Below, piece after piece: positions 1-11,205 of a stretch of 64,000 bases of DNA. The stretch lies in the NCBI RefSeq assembly GCF_000423345.1, contig NZ_AUHU01000011.1, positions 1 through 64,000 of the forward strand, read 5' to 3'. Each line of letters starts with the position of its first letter. Position 1 is the first letter of the stretch. The DNA comes from Marinimicrobium agarilyticum DSM 16975. GTDB lineage: Bacteria; Pseudomonadota; Gammaproteobacteria; Pseudomonadales; Cellvibrionaceae. A model generated the notes under the pieces. The model was given only the letters and a program-made list of their open reading frames with translations, was not told the DNA's origin and searched no databases. The translations under genes were made by a program, and so were the position numbers.

Positions 1-663
1 ACCCGGCAACGCCTGTTGACCGAAACCCGTGAGCTTCACGCTACCAACCGGGGGGGCGCCATCTCGATGGGTAATACCGGTGAGCTGAGAGTGGAGCGCC
101 TGGCCAATAATGGCAATATAGACTTCGAAAACCTGGGAACCGTGGTGTTGGATAACCGTAATGGGCCAGTGTTTGATCTGGAGGCCACGGATGCGCTTCA
201 AGCCGGCGGCACGGGGAACGCCAACTACGAGCAAGGCACGCTGCGCATGGAGTTAGAGGATGGCAACCTCATTGCTCTCGGCTCTCGGAGCTCGGTCCGT
301 CCCGATCTGGTGGGCAAGCGGGGCATCTTCTTTGTGGATGGCGACATCGGCTCCGCGAGTCGGCCGCTTGTCATGTACTTTAAAGATTACCTGTTCATGC
401 GGGGCCAGCGCAGCTTTAGGCCGAGCTGGGCCTTTGATACCGCTCCGGCGGAAGTAGAGGACGAGTCAGTCGCTCGGTTTAGCCAGGACTTGAGCACCGC
501 CGGCGACCAACTGGTGGAAGTGGAAGGCCTGGAAGAGATTGACCCGGCGATCTTCACCGAGGTGCGTAACTACAGCTACGATGAGGTCTCCATTCTGATG
601 CCGCCGGACCAACGCTACGGCGACGAGGAAGACGACGATGAGCGCTACTCCGCAGACTACTGA
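1..663 (+). CDS. C-terminal end of a large two-partner-secretion exoprotein (TpsA-like), 5' truncated by window
   Basis: The frame is open from the first base of the window, so this is the last 220 or so residues of a longer protein. The visible part has beta-strand-like repeats rich in Asn and Gly, followed by a linker and a very acidic tail (DDDE near the end). No membrane segment is visible. The gene is followed 40 bases later by a ShlB/FhaC-type outer-membrane transporter, the standard TpsA-TpsB order. I therefore infer a secreted filamentous-haemagglutinin-like adhesin or exoprotein. The N-terminal TPS secretion domain that would prove this lies outside the window. Confidence 0.6.
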   Translation, partial: TRQRLLTETRELHATNRGGAISMGNTGELRVERLANNGNIDFENLGTVVLDNRNGPVFDLEATDALQAGGTGNANYEQGTLRMELEDGNLIALGSRSSVRPDLVGKRGIFFVDGDIGSASRPLVMYFKDYLFMRGQRSFRPSWAFDTAPAEVEDESVARFSQDLSTAGDQLVEVEGLEEIDPAIFTEVRNYSYDEVSILMPPDQRYGDEEDDDERYSADY

Positions 664-703
664 GCGGGGCAGGGAATCGAGAACAGGAAAAGACGGAAAG
701 AGT

Positions 704-2569
704 ATGAACGCAGTACCCGGAAAATTTTGGTTTTGTGGTTTGATGTTGGCCTTTGTCAGTGGCACTGCAGTGGGAGGCAGCTTCTTGGAAATGCCGGACA
801 CCACCGAGGTGCCGAGCTATGAGGAAGAGAGCCTTTTGCTGGATATGGATGTGCCCGGTGTGCGGGACCGAAGCCCGGACCCGCAAGCGGGGCCGCGTCT
901 GAACGTGCGCGAGTTTCGAGTACAGGGTCTGGTGGAATACCCGGAACTTGGCATTACCCGTGAAGCGGTGATGAAGAAGGTTGAAGCCATTCGCTTTGAC
1001 ATGATGGCCGAGGACGAGATGCTTGAGTCCGGTTACACGCTGGAAGAGTTGGCTTCCTTGTCTGACTTGATTGCGGAAATCGAGGAGGAAACCAAAGAGC
1101 GCCACGTCGGGCCACTGGAAGTCCAGCGGGTCGTGTTTCATGTGCGTGAGCAGAGGCGCGAGCGCGGCGTCACCCTGGGCATGATTGAGACCGTCGCCGA
1201 CACCATCACGCAGTATTATCGCGAACGCGGTTTTATTCTGGCCAAGGCGTACATTCCGAAGCAGCGTGTACGCGACGGCGTGGTCAATTTGACCGTGCTC
1301 ATGGGTGATCTCGGGGAAGTGCGTGTTGAAAACAACCAGCGCTACCGCGACCGGACCATTGAGCGGTTGTTCGATGGCATTCTGGACAAACCGGTGAAGG
1401 CAGGGTTAATCGAAGAGCGGCTATTTTTTGTCAATGACCTGCCCGGGCTGCGCGCGCGCGGTTTTTTCGAGCCCGGTCTTCAGGTCGGTGATTCGCGCAT
1501 GATTGTAAATGTCACCGATGAGCGCCGGCTTGATGCCAACCTTCGGATCGATAACCATGGCTCGGAGAACTCGGGCGAATATCGACTTTACGGAGATGTG
1601 TATTGGCACAATCCGACGGGCATGGGCGATCAGCTGCAAGTCGGGGTGTTGAATTCCTATGACCCGGACAACTCCCTTTATGGCATGGTTCGCTATCGGG
1701 TGCCTGCCTATTTCCCGCGGTTGAAGTTCTCCATGGGGGCGTCCAACAACGACTTTTTAGTTGGGTCTGGCTCGGATGACATCAATTCTTTGACGATTGA
1801 AGGCAAATCAACGGTCCTCGATGCAGGCTTTGACTACCATCTGTTACGAACGCGGTTGCGCAACCGCTCACTCCACCTGAATTGGGCCCAAATCGAGTCA
1901 GAAATCACTTTTGATGGCCAAAGCTCTGGTGACGACTCTGTGGTTGAGAATGTTACGGTTGAATATCGATTTGAACGGCTGGATGAAAAACGTCGCCTGC
2001 TGCACCAGGGTGGCATCAGTGCCACCGCCAGCCGTCTGGTCGAGGCCACGCAGCAGGAGGCGGAGTTGGACCAGGCGCCGGAATTGCTCAACCTGGATTA
2101 CACCTTACTTGCGTTCTGGCGGCTTCCCTTCACCGAAATCAATACTCGGGTTATCAGCCGGACCTCGCTGCAATACTCGGGCACGGCGCTCTCATCCGTG
2201 AACCAGTTCTCCCTGTCCGGCCCGCGTAAGGCGCGCGGCTACGCCCTGAATGCTTTTTTTGCCGATGATGGTGTTCATACCGGTATCGACTGGATTTTCC
2301 CGGGCGTGGGGCCTTTGAAAGATATGGTGCAACCCATGCTGTTCGCCGACTATGGATATGGCTTAGCTTACAGTGTTCTGGAGGACGACGACGAAAGCGA
2401 GGGCGAATACAGTGATGTCGGGTTGGGCTTTCGGATCAACGTGGGAAGAGCGATAAGGGGCTCCGTCTCCGTGGCCCAGCCGTTAAGCGCACGTAATACC
2501 GCGTTGGAAGAGGGCCAGGAAATCGAAGATGACGTGCGCGTTTATTTTGATTTGCAATACAGTTATTAG
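704..2569 (+). CDS. ShlB/FhaC/HecB family two-partner secretion transporter (TpsB)
   Basis: A 621-residue outer-membrane protein with a signal peptide of about 25 residues. POTRA-like regions follow, including the family-typical stretch GFILAKAYIPKQRVRDG and a conserved LMGDLGEVRVENN segment at about 190-215. The rest is a long beta-barrel half ending in aromatic Tyr, as expected for BAM-dependent insertion. It should export the upstream exoprotein through the outer membrane. I chose the ATG at 704 because it lies after the upstream stop and is followed directly by the signal peptide. An in-frame start at 638 would overlap the upstream gene and add 22 polar residues before the signal. Confidence 0.88.
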   Translation: MNAVPGKFWFCGLMLAFVSGTAVGGSFLEMPDTTEVPSYEEESLLLDMDVPGVRDRSPDPQAGPRLNVREFRVQGLVEYPELGITREAVMKKVEAIRFDMMAEDEMLESGYTLEELASLSDLIAEIEEETKERHVGPLEVQRVVFHVREQRRERGVTLGMIETVADTITQYYRERGFILAKAYIPKQRVRDGVVNLTVLMGDLGEVRVENNQRYRDRTIERLFDGILDKPVKAGLIEERLFFVNDLPGLRARGFFEPGLQVGDSRMIVNVTDERRLDANLRIDNHGSENSGEYRLYGDVYWHNPTGMGDQLQVGVLNSYDPDNSLYGMVRYRVPAYFPRLKFSMGASNNDFLVGSGSDDINSLTIEGKSTVLDAGFDYHLLRTRLRNRSLHLNWAQIESEITFDGQSSGDDSVVENVTVEYRFERLDEKRRLLHQGGISATASRLVEATQQEAELDQAPELLNLDYTLLAFWRLPFTEINTRVISRTSLQYSGTALSSVNQFSLSGPRKARGYALNAFFADDGVHTGIDWIFPGVGPLKDMVQPMLFADYGYGLAYSVLEDDDESEGEYSDVGLGFRINVGRAIRGSVSVAQPLSARNTALEEGQEIEDDVRVYFDLQYSY

Positions 2570-2582
2570 CGGTTGTTGCTCG

Positions 2583-3512
2583 CTATAGTGACTGGTTGGC
2601 CGGCCGGGTTACTAACCAGATGCCGGTACAGACTGAAATCAGCGCCGCGAGATTTTTCCACTCGAGAATCGTCTCACCCAAAAACAGGGCCGAAAGGCCG
2701 GCGCCGAAAATGGGAATCAGAAACTGAAACGGCACCACCTGCCCGACCGGGTTGTGCTTGAGCAGAAAGCTCCACAGCGCGAAAGCGGCGGCGGAGAGCA
2801 TCATCAGGTAAATCAATAGCGAGCCACTGGCCAGAGCCAGCCCGGTGACCGCTCCGCCGCCGCCCAGGCCGATGCCGATCAACACCAGACCACCGATGCT
2901 CAACTGCTGCGCGGTCATGACCATCGGGTCCAGCGTCTGTGACAGCCGCTTGCCGTAAATCAGCGCCACGGCCAGCACCAGCGCGGCAATGGTAATAAAC
3001 CCCTCCCCTAGCAGGGAAAAGTCCAGATCCAGAGCGCGCTCCCCCAGGTTGATCAACACCACGCCGGCAAACCCGATCAGGCAGCCCAGGCTGCGCCCGG
3101 TGCTGAGTTTGTCGTTACGGTAAATGAAGTGCGACAGCAGCACACTGAAAAAGGTGCCGGTGGAGACCATGATGGCGGCCTTCACCCCGGTCGTGTGGGC
3201 CAGGCCGATGTAAAAGAAGACGTATTGCAGTGTGGTCTGCATCAGCCCCAGCAGCGCCAGTTGCCCCCATTGGCGGGATGAAAAGCGCCAGACGGGTTTG
3301 CCCATGAGCGTGGCAAGCAGCAGCAAAATAACGCCGGAACCAAAGAACCGGACGCCGGCGAACAGCATCTGGGAGGCGGTGTCATCGGCGGCCATGTCCA
3401 GCCAGCCGTAGCCGATCTTGATGGCCGGGTAGGCGCTGCCCCACAAGAAGCAGCAGAAAATGGCGGTGGCGATGACCGCGTAACGGCTTTGAAAAACGGA
3501 AGGGGTGCTCAT
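2583..3512 (-). CDS. DMT superfamily (EamA) transporter
   Basis: A 309-residue polytopic inner-membrane protein with about ten hydrophobic segments in two EamA repeats. The N-terminus has the family-typical FLWGSAYPAIKIGY segment and there is a second similar half from about residue 160. The family exports small metabolites, and the substrate cannot be read from the sequence. The gene lies 3 bases downstream of coaD on the same strand and probably shares its transcript. It converges on the TPS transporter gene with only 13 bases between stops. Confidence 0.85.
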   Translation of the reverse strand: MSTPSVFQSRYAVIATAIFCCFLWGSAYPAIKIGYGWLDMAADDTASQMLFAGVRFFGSGVILLLLATLMGKPVWRFSSRQWGQLALLGLMQTTLQYVFFYIGLAHTTGVKAAIMVSTGTFFSVLLSHFIYRNDKLSTGRSLGCLIGFAGVVLINLGERALDLDFSLLGEGFITIAALVLAVALIYGKRLSQTLDPMVMTAQQLSIGGLVLIGIGLGGGGAVTGLALASGSLLIYLMMLSAAAFALWSFLLKHNPVGQVVPFQFLIPIFGAGLSALFLGETILEWKNLAALISVCTGIWLVTRPANQSL

Positions 3513-3515
3513 TCC

Positions 3516-4704
<1,189 letters not shown>

Positions 4705-4783
4705 GGGGGCCTCTCTTTCAGCGGGACAGAAGTGGTAGGATAGCGCCTTTCCGCCCGTACCATAAAGGTAGAGCCATTCGTCC

Positions 4784-5863
4784 ATGAAGTTTTTCAAGCG
4801 CAAGAAAAAGGCCGAAGAGTCCGCTTCCCCGCAGGAAGCGCCGGAAACCCAAGTCACTGAGCGTTCATCGGAGCCTGCCGAGCCCGCTGCCCCTCCAGAG
4901 CCGGTGGCCGAGACGGCGCCAAAAAAGGGATTTTTTGCCCGCATCAAGCAGGGGTTGAGCCGCACCAGTAACCACTTTGCCGAAGGCATGGGCAATCTGA
5001 TCCTGGGCAGCAAGGCCATTGATGATGAGCTGCTTGAGGAAATTGAATCCCAGCTGTTGATCGCCGATGTGGGCTACGAGGCCACCACCGACATCATTGA
5101 TAACCTCACCCAGCGCGTGGCGCGCAAGCAGCTCAACGATGCCGAATCGCTCTACAGGGCACTGCGAGAGCAGCTCTCGGACCTGCTCAGGCCGGTCGAG
5201 GCGCCTCTGGAAATCGATGCCTCCAAACAGCCCTACGTCGTCCTGGTGGTCGGGGTGAATGGCGTGGGTAAAACCACCACCATCGGCAAGCTCGCCAAGC
5301 ACTGGCAGAAGGCGGACAAGAGTGTCATGTTGGCCGCGGGTGACACCTTTCGGGCCGCCGCCGTGGAGCAGCTACAGGTGTGGGGTGAGCGCAACCAGGT
5401 GCCGGTGATCGCCCAGCATACCGGGGCGGATAGCGCCTCCGTGGTCTTCGACGCGCTTCAGGCCGCCAAGGCCCGCGGCACGGATGTGCTGATTGCCGAT
5501 ACGGCTGGCCGGCTCCACAACAAAAGCCATTTGATGGACGAGCTGGCCAAGGTCAAGCGTGTCATGGGCAAAATCGATGAGTCGGCCCCCCACGAAATCC
5601 TGCTGGTGCTGGATGCGGGCACGGGGCAGAACGCCGTCAGCCAGGCAAAAGAGTTTATTCAGTCCGCCGGGGTGACCGGCCTCGCGCTTACCAAGCTCGA
5701 CGGCACCGCCAAGGGCGGTGTGATTTTCGCGTTGAGTAAGGAGTTTGGTCTGCCGGTGCGGTTTATCGGTGTGGGTGAAGGGGTGGATGATCTCCAGCCG
5801 TTTGCCGCCGAGCCCTTCGTCGACGCCCTGTTCGGCGAACGCCGTGACTCTATTGACTCTTGA
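4784..5863 (+). CDS. ftsY: Signal recognition particle receptor FtsY
   Basis: A 359-residue membrane-associated GTPase that receives SRP-ribosome complexes for co-translational membrane insertion. The N-terminal A region (about 1-45) is charged and Pro/Ala/Glu-rich, followed by the N domain and the GTPase G domain. Visible motifs are [14 protein letters not shown] (about 157-170), [19 protein letters not shown] and [10 protein letters not shown]. Length is typical for gammaproteobacteria, though shorter than E. coli FtsY because the acidic region is short. It heads the ftsY-ftsE-ftsX cluster. Confidence 0.97.
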   Translation: MKFFKRKKKAEESASPQEAPETQVTERSSEPAEPAAPPEPVAETAPKKGFFARIKQGLSRTSNHFAEGMGNLILGSKAIDDELLEEIESQLLIADVGYEATTDIIDNLTQRVARKQLNDAESLYRALREQLSDLLRPVEAPLEIDASKQPYVVLVVGVNGVGKTTTIGKLAKHWQKADKSVMLAAGDTFRAAAVEQLQVWGERNQVPVIAQHTGADSASVVFDALQAAKARGTDVLIADTAGRLHNKSHLMDELAKVKRVMGKIDESAPHEILLVLDAGTGQNAVSQAKEFIQSAGVTGLALTKLDGTAKGGVIFALSKEFGLPVRFIGVGEGVDDLQPFAAEPFVDALFGERRDSIDS

Positions 5864-5879
5864 ATAGGAGGAGCCGGGC

Positions 5880-6548
5880 GTGATTCGCTTCGACAACGTC
5901 AGCAAACGTTACGGCAGCGGGCAGGACGCGCTCTCCCGGGTCAGCTTCGACGTTGCCAGCGGGGAAATGCTGTTCCTGACCGGTCATTCCGGCGCCGGCA
6001 AAAGCACCCTCATGAAGCTGATCATGCTGATGGAGCGGCCGACCCAAGGCCAGGTGCTGATCGACGATCGCAACCTCAACCGTCTCTCCCGCCGCCATAT
6101 TCCCTATTTCCGCCGTAAAGTCGGGGTGGTGTTCCAGAACCACCAACTGCTGTTCGACCGGAGCGTGTTCGAGAACGTTGCCCTGCCCTTGCAGATCGCC
6201 GGCTATCAGGCCGGGGAAGTGGGGCGCCGGGTCCGCGCCGCGCTGGATAAGGTGGGGCTGCTCGATAAAGAACGTCACAACCCCATTATGCTCTCCGGCG
6301 GCGAGCAGCAGCGGGTGGGTATTGCCCGCGCCGTGGTCAACAAGCCGCCTTTATTGCTGGCGGATGAACCCACCGGTAACCTGGATCCGGAGTTGTCCGC
6401 CGATATCATGAACCTGTTTGAACAGTTCAACGATGTGGGTGTGACGGTTATGATCGCCAGTCACGATCTGTCACTGCTCAAGCGGATGAACAAGCGCGTG
6501 CTCGGGCTCTCCGGTGGCCAGATTGTGCATGACGGAGTGCTGGCATGA
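5880..6548 (+). CDS. ftsE: Cell division ABC transporter ATPase FtsE
   Basis: A 222-residue cytoplasmic ATPase that pairs with FtsX to control septal peptidoglycan hydrolases through EnvC-type activators. Walker [10 protein letters not shown] is at about 35-43, the signature LSGGEQQRV at 138-146 and Walker [13 protein letters not shown] just after. The GTG start at 5880 is supported by AGGAGG upstream. The stop overlaps the ftsX start, which suggests translational coupling. Its place between ftsY and ftsX is the conserved order. Confidence 0.96.
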   Translation: MIRFDNVSKRYGSGQDALSRVSFDVASGEMLFLTGHSGAGKSTLMKLIMLMERPTQGQVLIDDRNLNRLSRRHIPYFRRKVGVVFQNHQLLFDRSVFENVALPLQIAGYQAGEVGRRVRAALDKVGLLDKERHNPIMLSGGEQQRVGIARAVVNKPPLLLADEPTGNLDPELSADIMNLFEQFNDVGVTVMIASHDLSLLKRMNKRVLGLSGGQIVHDGVLA

Positions 6549-7552
6549 GCCCGCGTCGTCCGTTGCCCAGAACCGCGCCCAAACCCCCACCCAAGCCACG
6601 CCCCAAAGGCGCCAGCCAGAGCCGCACCCGGCTGGCGGACCGGCTCGATTCCTGGCAGGCCCACCACAGCACCACGGCGGTGGAGAGTCTGCAGCGCCTG
6701 TTTCGCACGCCCCTGCAGAGCCTGCTGACCTGGTTGGTGGTCGCTGTGGCGGTAGCTCTGCCCGCCGCCCTGTACCTGGTGCTGAACAATATTCAGAACC
6801 TTGGCTACAGCTGGCAGGACTCAGGCCAGATGTCGGTGTTTCTGATAGAGGACGTTCGCCCGGAAGCCATTGACGCCCTGCTGGCCTCGCTGAACGAGGA
6901 TGCCCGCATCGATCAGGTGTCTCATGTGCCTCCGAACGACGCCCTGGAAGAGTTCAAAGCTTACTCCGGCTTGGGCCGCGTGCTGCAGGGGTTGGAGGAA
7001 AACCCCCTGCCCGATGTCCTGCTGATTCGCCCCGCCACCAACAATCCCGATGCCCTGGGTGAGCTACGCGAGACCATCGCCGCCGAACCCCTGGTGGCAG
7101 AAGTTCGTCTGGATATGGCCTGGGTACGACGGCTGCAGGAAATGATGGCCCTCGGCCAGCGCGTCGTGCTGGCCCTGGCGACCCTGCTCGCGCTGGGCGT
7201 GCTGCTGGCGGTGGGAAATACCATTCGCCTGGCGATCGAAAACCGACGGGACGAGATTCTGGTGGTCAAGCTGGTGGGCGGAACCGATGCCTTCGTCAGG
7301 CGTCCCTTTCTTTATACCGGGCTCTGGTACGGCCTGGGCGGTGGGATCCTGGCCTTGGTGCTGCTCGGCGCCGGGCTCTGGTGGCTCTCCGGCCCGGTGG
7401 CGCGATTGGCGGATCTCTACCAGAGCGATTTTCGGCTCCGGGGTCTGGACCTGACGGAAAGCCTGCAGTTGGTGCTCCTTTCCGGCGTGCTCGGTCTTCT
7501 GGGGGCCTGGCTGGCGGTGGCGCGGCACCTGATCCAGATCGAACCTCGCTGA
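6545..7552 (+). CDS. ftsX: Cell division ABC transporter permease FtsX
   Basis: A 335-residue inner-membrane protein. A cytoplasmic Pro/Lys/Arg-rich N-terminus (about 1-50) is followed by TM1, a large periplasmic loop (about 95-200) that contacts the hydrolase activator, and three further TM segments. The ATG overlaps the ftsE stop in an ATGA arrangement. The segment RNEIL/RRDEILVVKLVGGT after TM2 is typical of FtsX. It transmits FtsE ATPase activity to the periplasm at the division site. Confidence 0.95.
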   Translation: MSPRRPLPRTAPKPPPKPRPKGASQSRTRLADRLDSWQAHHSTTAVESLQRLFRTPLQSLLTWLVVAVAVALPAALYLVLNNIQNLGYSWQDSGQMSVFLIEDVRPEAIDALLASLNEDARIDQVSHVPPNDALEEFKAYSGLGRVLQGLEENPLPDVLLIRPATNNPDALGELRETIAAEPLVAEVRLDMAWVRRLQEMMALGQRVVLALATLLALGVLLAVGNTIRLAIENRRDEILVVKLVGGTDAFVRRPFLYTGLWYGLGGGILALVLLGAGLWWLSGPVARLADLYQSDFRLRGLDLTESLQLVLLSGVLGLLGAWLAVARHLIQIEPR

Positions 7553-7647
7553 CGTATATTTCATCATGGTGGGCGCTGGTTCTTTGCGCCGTCTCTAACC
7601 TTATGATTTAAAAGGCTTTTGTGGTTTTGGGCGGAACTTTCCGGGGC

Positions 7648-7676
7648 TTGGCAGTCTAACGCCGTAGTGCTACACT
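7648..7676 (+). promoter_or_regulatory. Predicted sigma-70 promoter of rpoH
   Basis: TTGGCA (7648-7653) and TACACT (7671-7676) are separated by exactly 17 bases and lie about 30 bases before the rpoH start. This allows rpoH to be transcribed separately from ftsX. It is a sequence match only. Confidence 0.6.
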
Positions 7677-7705
7677 CGCTAGTCAAATACCTAGGAGGTA
7701 AGTGA

Positions 7706-8563
7706 ATGAACACTGGCCTAATGCCAGCTGGGGTCTTGTCCCCCGGCTCGAATCTCAATGGCTACGTTCAGGTTGTCGGTGGTTTCCCGGTTCTGTCCGC
7801 AGAAGAGGAAAATCGCCTGGCGGAGGATCTGTACTACAACGGCAACCTGGAAGCGGCCCGACACCTCGTGATGTCGCACCTGCGCTTTGTGGTTCACATC
7901 GCTCGCTCCTATAACGGCTATGGTCTGCCTTTGGGCGATCTGATCCAGGAAGGCAATGTCGGCCTGATGAAAGCGGTCAAACGTTTCAATCCCGAGAAGG
8001 GTGTGCGTCTGGTCTCCTTTGCGGTGCATTGGATCAAGGCCGAGATTCATGAGTTCATCCTGCGCAACTGGCGCATTGTGAAAGTGGCCACCACCAAGGC
8101 CCAGCGCAAACTGTTCTTCAATCTGCGCGGTGCCAAGAAGCGTCTGGCCTGGCTCAACAACGACGAAGCCCACGCGGTCGCTGAAGATCTCGGCGTAGAT
8201 GTCAAACACGTACGCGAGATGGAAGGTCGTCTGTCCTCTTATGACGCCGCCTTTGATGCGGGCGAGGAAGATGACGACGATAGCCACTACGTGGCCCCGG
8301 TGCACTACCTGGAAGACAAGCGGTACGACCCGGCCACCCAGTTGGAAGATGCCAATTGGGAAGAGAGTAGCGTCAATAACCTTGAGCGCGCGTTGGAAAC
8401 ATTGGATGAGCGCAGCCGCGCGATTCTGCAGCGCCGCTGGTTGAGCGAAAGCAAGGCGACACTGCACGAGCTGGCCGACGAATACGGCGTTTCCGCCGAA
8501 CGTATTCGCCAGCTTGAGAAAAACGCCATGAAGAAAGTGAAAACGGCGATACTGGCGGCCTGA
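7706..8563 (+). CDS. rpoH: RNA polymerase heat-shock sigma factor sigma-32
   Basis: A 285-residue sigma factor for heat-shock promoters. Region 2 has [19 protein letters not shown] and [19 protein letters not shown]. The RpoH box QRKLFFNLR (about 133-141), which separates sigma-32 from other sigmas, is intact. The C-terminal helix-turn-helix is [20 protein letters not shown]. Length matches E. coli RpoH. The start has a strong AGGAGG. Location directly after ftsX is conserved in gammaproteobacteria. An RNA thermometer in the 5' region is possible but I could not establish one by eye. Confidence 0.97.
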   Translation: MNTGLMPAGVLSPGSNLNGYVQVVGGFPVLSAEEENRLAEDLYYNGNLEAARHLVMSHLRFVVHIARSYNGYGLPLGDLIQEGNVGLMKAVKRFNPEKGVRLVSFAVHWIKAEIHEFILRNWRIVKVATTKAQRKLFFNLRGAKKRLAWLNNDEAHAVAEDLGVDVKHVREMEGRLSSYDAAFDAGEEDDDDSHYVAPVHYLEDKRYDPATQLEDANWEESSVNNLERALETLDERSRAILQRRWLSESKATLHELADEYGVSAERIRQLEKNAMKKVKTAILAA

Positions 8564-8590
8564 TACGGGCACTGGTTCGTTGAACGCGAA

Positions 8591-8614
8591 AGCCGCGCCG
8601 AGCGCGGCTTTTTT
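8591..8614 (+). terminator. Intrinsic terminator after rpoH
   Basis: An 8-bp GC-rich stem (AGCCGCGC with GCGCGGCT) and a 3-base loop CGA are followed by a run of six T. It lies 27 bases after the rpoH stop. Confidence 0.88.
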
Positions 8615-8657
8615 GTGTCACCGCGCAACCGATGACTGACCTCCGAGAGACAATGCC

Positions 8658-9041
8658 ATGTTGGCCCCTCTGTTTTTGATGCTTGCGGCCCTGAGTGGCC
8701 TCTCTGCCGTGATGTTGGGCGCCTTTGCCGCCCACGGTCTCAAATCCCGCCTGAGTGAGTCCGCATTGTCGGCGTTTGAAACCGGAGTCCAGTACCAGAT
8801 GTACCACGCCCTGGCGCTGCTGGGGGTGCTGGCGCTGATGCGCTGGCTGGGCCCGACCCTGTCTCTGCAAGTCGCTGGCTGGGCCTTTGTGGCGGGTATT
8901 GTGCTGTTCTCCGGTAGTCTTTATGGCCTAGCGCTCGGCGGCCCGCGCTGGTTGGGGCCGGTCACGCCCCTCGGCGGTCTGTTGTTTATGGTGGGGTGGG
9001 CGGCTCTGGTTGTTGTGGCTGCCCGCGCCTTTAAGGGGTAG
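8658..9041 (+). CDS. DUF423 family small membrane protein
   Basis: A 127-residue inner-membrane protein with four hydrophobic segments. The conserved family features are LGAFAAHGLK near the N-terminus, a central tract with YQMYHALAL, and GSLYGLALGG then TPLGGLLFMVGW. The family (YgdD in E. coli) has no established function. It sits between rpoH and trmB with its own start at ATG 8658. The transcript may continue into trmB. Confidence 0.88.
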   Translation: MLAPLFLMLAALSGLSAVMLGAFAAHGLKSRLSESALSAFETGVQYQMYHALALLGVLALMRWLGPTLSLQVAGWAFVAGIVLFSGSLYGLALGGPRWLGPVTPLGGLLFMVGWAALVVVAARAFKG

Positions 9042-9105
9042 TGCGCCTGCGCCCCTCCCCTTCTCTAATAAAATGATTTCAACTCAAAGATGTAGCCCAG
9101 AACCC

Positions 9106-9828
9106 ATGAGTGAGCAAGACGCGCAACTGTCCATCAGGCCCGAATACAAGCCCAAAGCGATTCGCAGCTATGTGATTCGGGCCGGCCGAATCACCGAGGG
9201 CCAGCGTGCGGCGTTCGATCAGTGGTGGCCCGAATACGGTTTGAGCCTGCACGATGGGCTTCTTGACCTTGAGCAGACCTTTGGGCGGCAGGCGCCGCTG
9301 GTGCTGGAGATTGGCTTCGGTATGGGAGATTCCCTTCTGACCATGGCCCGGCAGGAGCCGGAGAAGAACTTTATTGGTATTGAGGTGCATCCACCCGGTG
9401 TGGGGCGCTTGATAAAGGGGGCGGGAGAGGCAGAGCTCACCAACCTGAAAGTGTACATGGCCGATGCCATTGATGTGCTCGATGACTGCATCCCCCAGGC
9501 CAGTGTGGACCGCTTCCAGCTGTACTTTCCCGACCCCTGGCACAAAAAAAAGCACCACAAGCGTCGGATCGTGCAGCCCGCTTTCGTGCAGAAGGTCCGT
9601 GGCAAGCTGACAGCCGACGGCGTTTTTCACTTGGCCACTGACTGGCAAAACTACGCGGAAACGATGCGGGAGGTCATGGAAGCCGCTCCGGGCTGGGAGA
9701 ACGCCGTCGCCCCCGGAGCCTATGCTGAACGGCCCGACTATCGCCCGATTACCAAGTTTGAGCAGCGAGGGGCGAGGCTGGGGCACGGAGTCTGGGATCT
9801 GCTTTACCGGCGTTTGGCGCAAGATTGA
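9106..9828 (+). CDS. trmB: tRNA (guanine(46)-N(7))-methyltransferase
   Basis: A 240-residue SAM-dependent enzyme that forms m7G46 in tRNA. The SAM-binding stretch VLEIGFGMGDSL, the HPPGVGRLI segment, the FPDPWHKKKHHKRRIVQ signature and the closing TKFEQRGARLGHGVWDL are all present. I chose the ATG at 9106 (MSEQD); an in-frame ATG about 33 bases upstream is less likely. The protein is a normal length for gammaproteobacterial TrmB. Confidence 0.95.
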   Translation: MSEQDAQLSIRPEYKPKAIRSYVIRAGRITEGQRAAFDQWWPEYGLSLHDGLLDLEQTFGRQAPLVLEIGFGMGDSLLTMARQEPEKNFIGIEVHPPGVGRLIKGAGEAELTNLKVYMADAIDVLDDCIPQASVDRFQLYFPDPWHKKKHHKRRIVQPAFVQKVRGKLTADGVFHLATDWQNYAETMREVMEAAPGWENAVAPGAYAERPDYRPITKFEQRGARLGHGVWDLLYRRLAQD

Positions 9829-10128
9829 TTGCCCGGCGGCTCTGAGGGCCGCGCCAAACGTGACTTCTGTCGCGATTCTCACCCATACTCGGTTTCAATT
9901 GCCCGGCAGAGACGGTATGCTCGCCAAGCGTTTGCGCGGCCGGTGGAATTTACCTTGGCATCAGACTGTCATACTCATCGGTTAAAAGCCTGTGCATCCT
10001 TGGCGTATTTTTAATTGTCTGGTCAGGCTGAGGTACAATCAGCTGGCTGAATAAGAATAAGACCACGGTAGTGCCGCCTGCAAGGTGCCTGTGGGGAACG
10101 CGTTCCAGCGTGCGTGGAGTAGTCAATT
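9829..10128 (+). other. Intergenic region between trmB and gspC with a possible promoter
   Basis: No gene is supported in these 300 bases. A TACAAT hexamer at 10034-10039 could be the -10 element for the gsp operon, but no good -35 lies at the right spacing (only TTAATT-like sequence). An activator-dependent or alternative promoter is possible. The gspC translation start is a TTG at 10129 with GGAG nine bases before it. Confidence 0.35.
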
Positions 10129-11190
10129 TTGTCGAATACGGGAATACAACAAAACCAGTCCTCCTCCGGTATGGCGGCGGACTGGCGCAGTGAGCGGCTG
10201 GCCCATTGGATGCGGCAGGGCAGCGTGTGGCTGGGCCGTATTCCGGCGGGCTTCTGGCGGTTTTGCGCCAAACTTCTTATTGTCCTTTGGTTGAGCCACA
10301 CCCTGGCCCAGTTGGTCTGGGTAGTAGCGCCAGCTCCCAAGATTCCCGATGCCCGAATCGCCCCCAATGCGCTGAGCACCGAGCGGGCCGGCGGTGGCGC
10401 GCGCGAGGTCGACATTGCGGCGCTCTCGGGCCTGACAATTTTCGGGGAAGCGGCTGAGGGCGACGCCCCCGAGGCATTGGCTGAGACCGAAGTCCCCAGC
10501 GGCCCCAGCATTGAAGACCAGGCGGTGGATACCGACCTCAAACTGGTGTTACGCGGGGTCATGGGCAGCAACGACGAGAAGGCCGCCCGGGCGATTATTG
10601 CCGATGGTTCCAAACAGGATATTTACGCCCCCGGTGACAAGCTGCCGGTCAGAGGCAGTGTGACGCTGGAGAAAGTGCTGCCGTTGCGGGTCATCCTCAA
10701 CAACGCCGGCCGCTACGAGTCGCTCTGGCTGTACTCCGATGATGACTGGGCCTCTGACTTGGCGGCAAGCGGCCCTGTGCCGGATACCCCCAGCCGAAGT
10801 TGGGAGGGCGATGACGAAACGGTCAATGATACTCCGGTGCAGGAGCCCGATGCGTCGGAGCCCAGCCCTCGGGAAGAGGTACTGAACGAGGCGGCCGACG
10901 ACGTCGCCGAGCGCATGGGTAGCCGCTCCCTGTCTGATGTGGTGTCCATGAGCATTCACCGGGAAAACGGCCAGATCGTCGGTTACAAAATTCGCCCCGG
11001 TCGCGACCGGGCTCTGTTTGACTCCCTCGGCCTTGAAGCCAATGACGTGGTCAAAGCGGTTAACGGGGTGGCGTTGAGCAGCCCCCAGAAAGTCATGGAA
11101 ATTTATCGCGAGATGGGCGATGCCAGCTCCGCAAGCCTACTGATTGAGCGGGGCGGCGAAGAATTGACCATCGATATCGAGCTCGAATAA
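10129..11190 (+). CDS. gspC: Type II secretion system inner-membrane protein GspC
   Basis: A 353-residue bitopic protein linking the inner-membrane platform to the GspD secretin. There is a cytoplasmic N-terminus, one TM segment (about 48-66), a homology region with LVLRGVMGS, an acidic linker (about 215-265), and a C-terminal PDZ domain with GYKIRPGRDRALFDSLGL. The TTG start gives the expected short cytoplasmic tail. A later ATG (10171) would also leave the TM intact. First gene of a 12-gene operon. Confidence 0.9.
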   Translation: MSNTGIQQNQSSSGMAADWRSERLAHWMRQGSVWLGRIPAGFWRFCAKLLIVLWLSHTLAQLVWVVAPAPKIPDARIAPNALSTERAGGGAREVDIAALSGLTIFGEAAEGDAPEALAETEVPSGPSIEDQAVDTDLKLVLRGVMGSNDEKAARAIIADGSKQDIYAPGDKLPVRGSVTLEKVLPLRVILNNAGRYESLWLYSDDDWASDLAASGPVPDTPSRSWEGDDETVNDTPVQEPDASEPSPREEVLNEAADDVAERMGSRSLSDVVSMSIHRENGQIVGYKIRPGRDRALFDSLGLEANDVVKAVNGVALSSPQKVMEIYREMGDASSASLLIERGGEELTIDIELE

Positions 11191-11205
11191 TAGCGAGGAA
11201 AACCA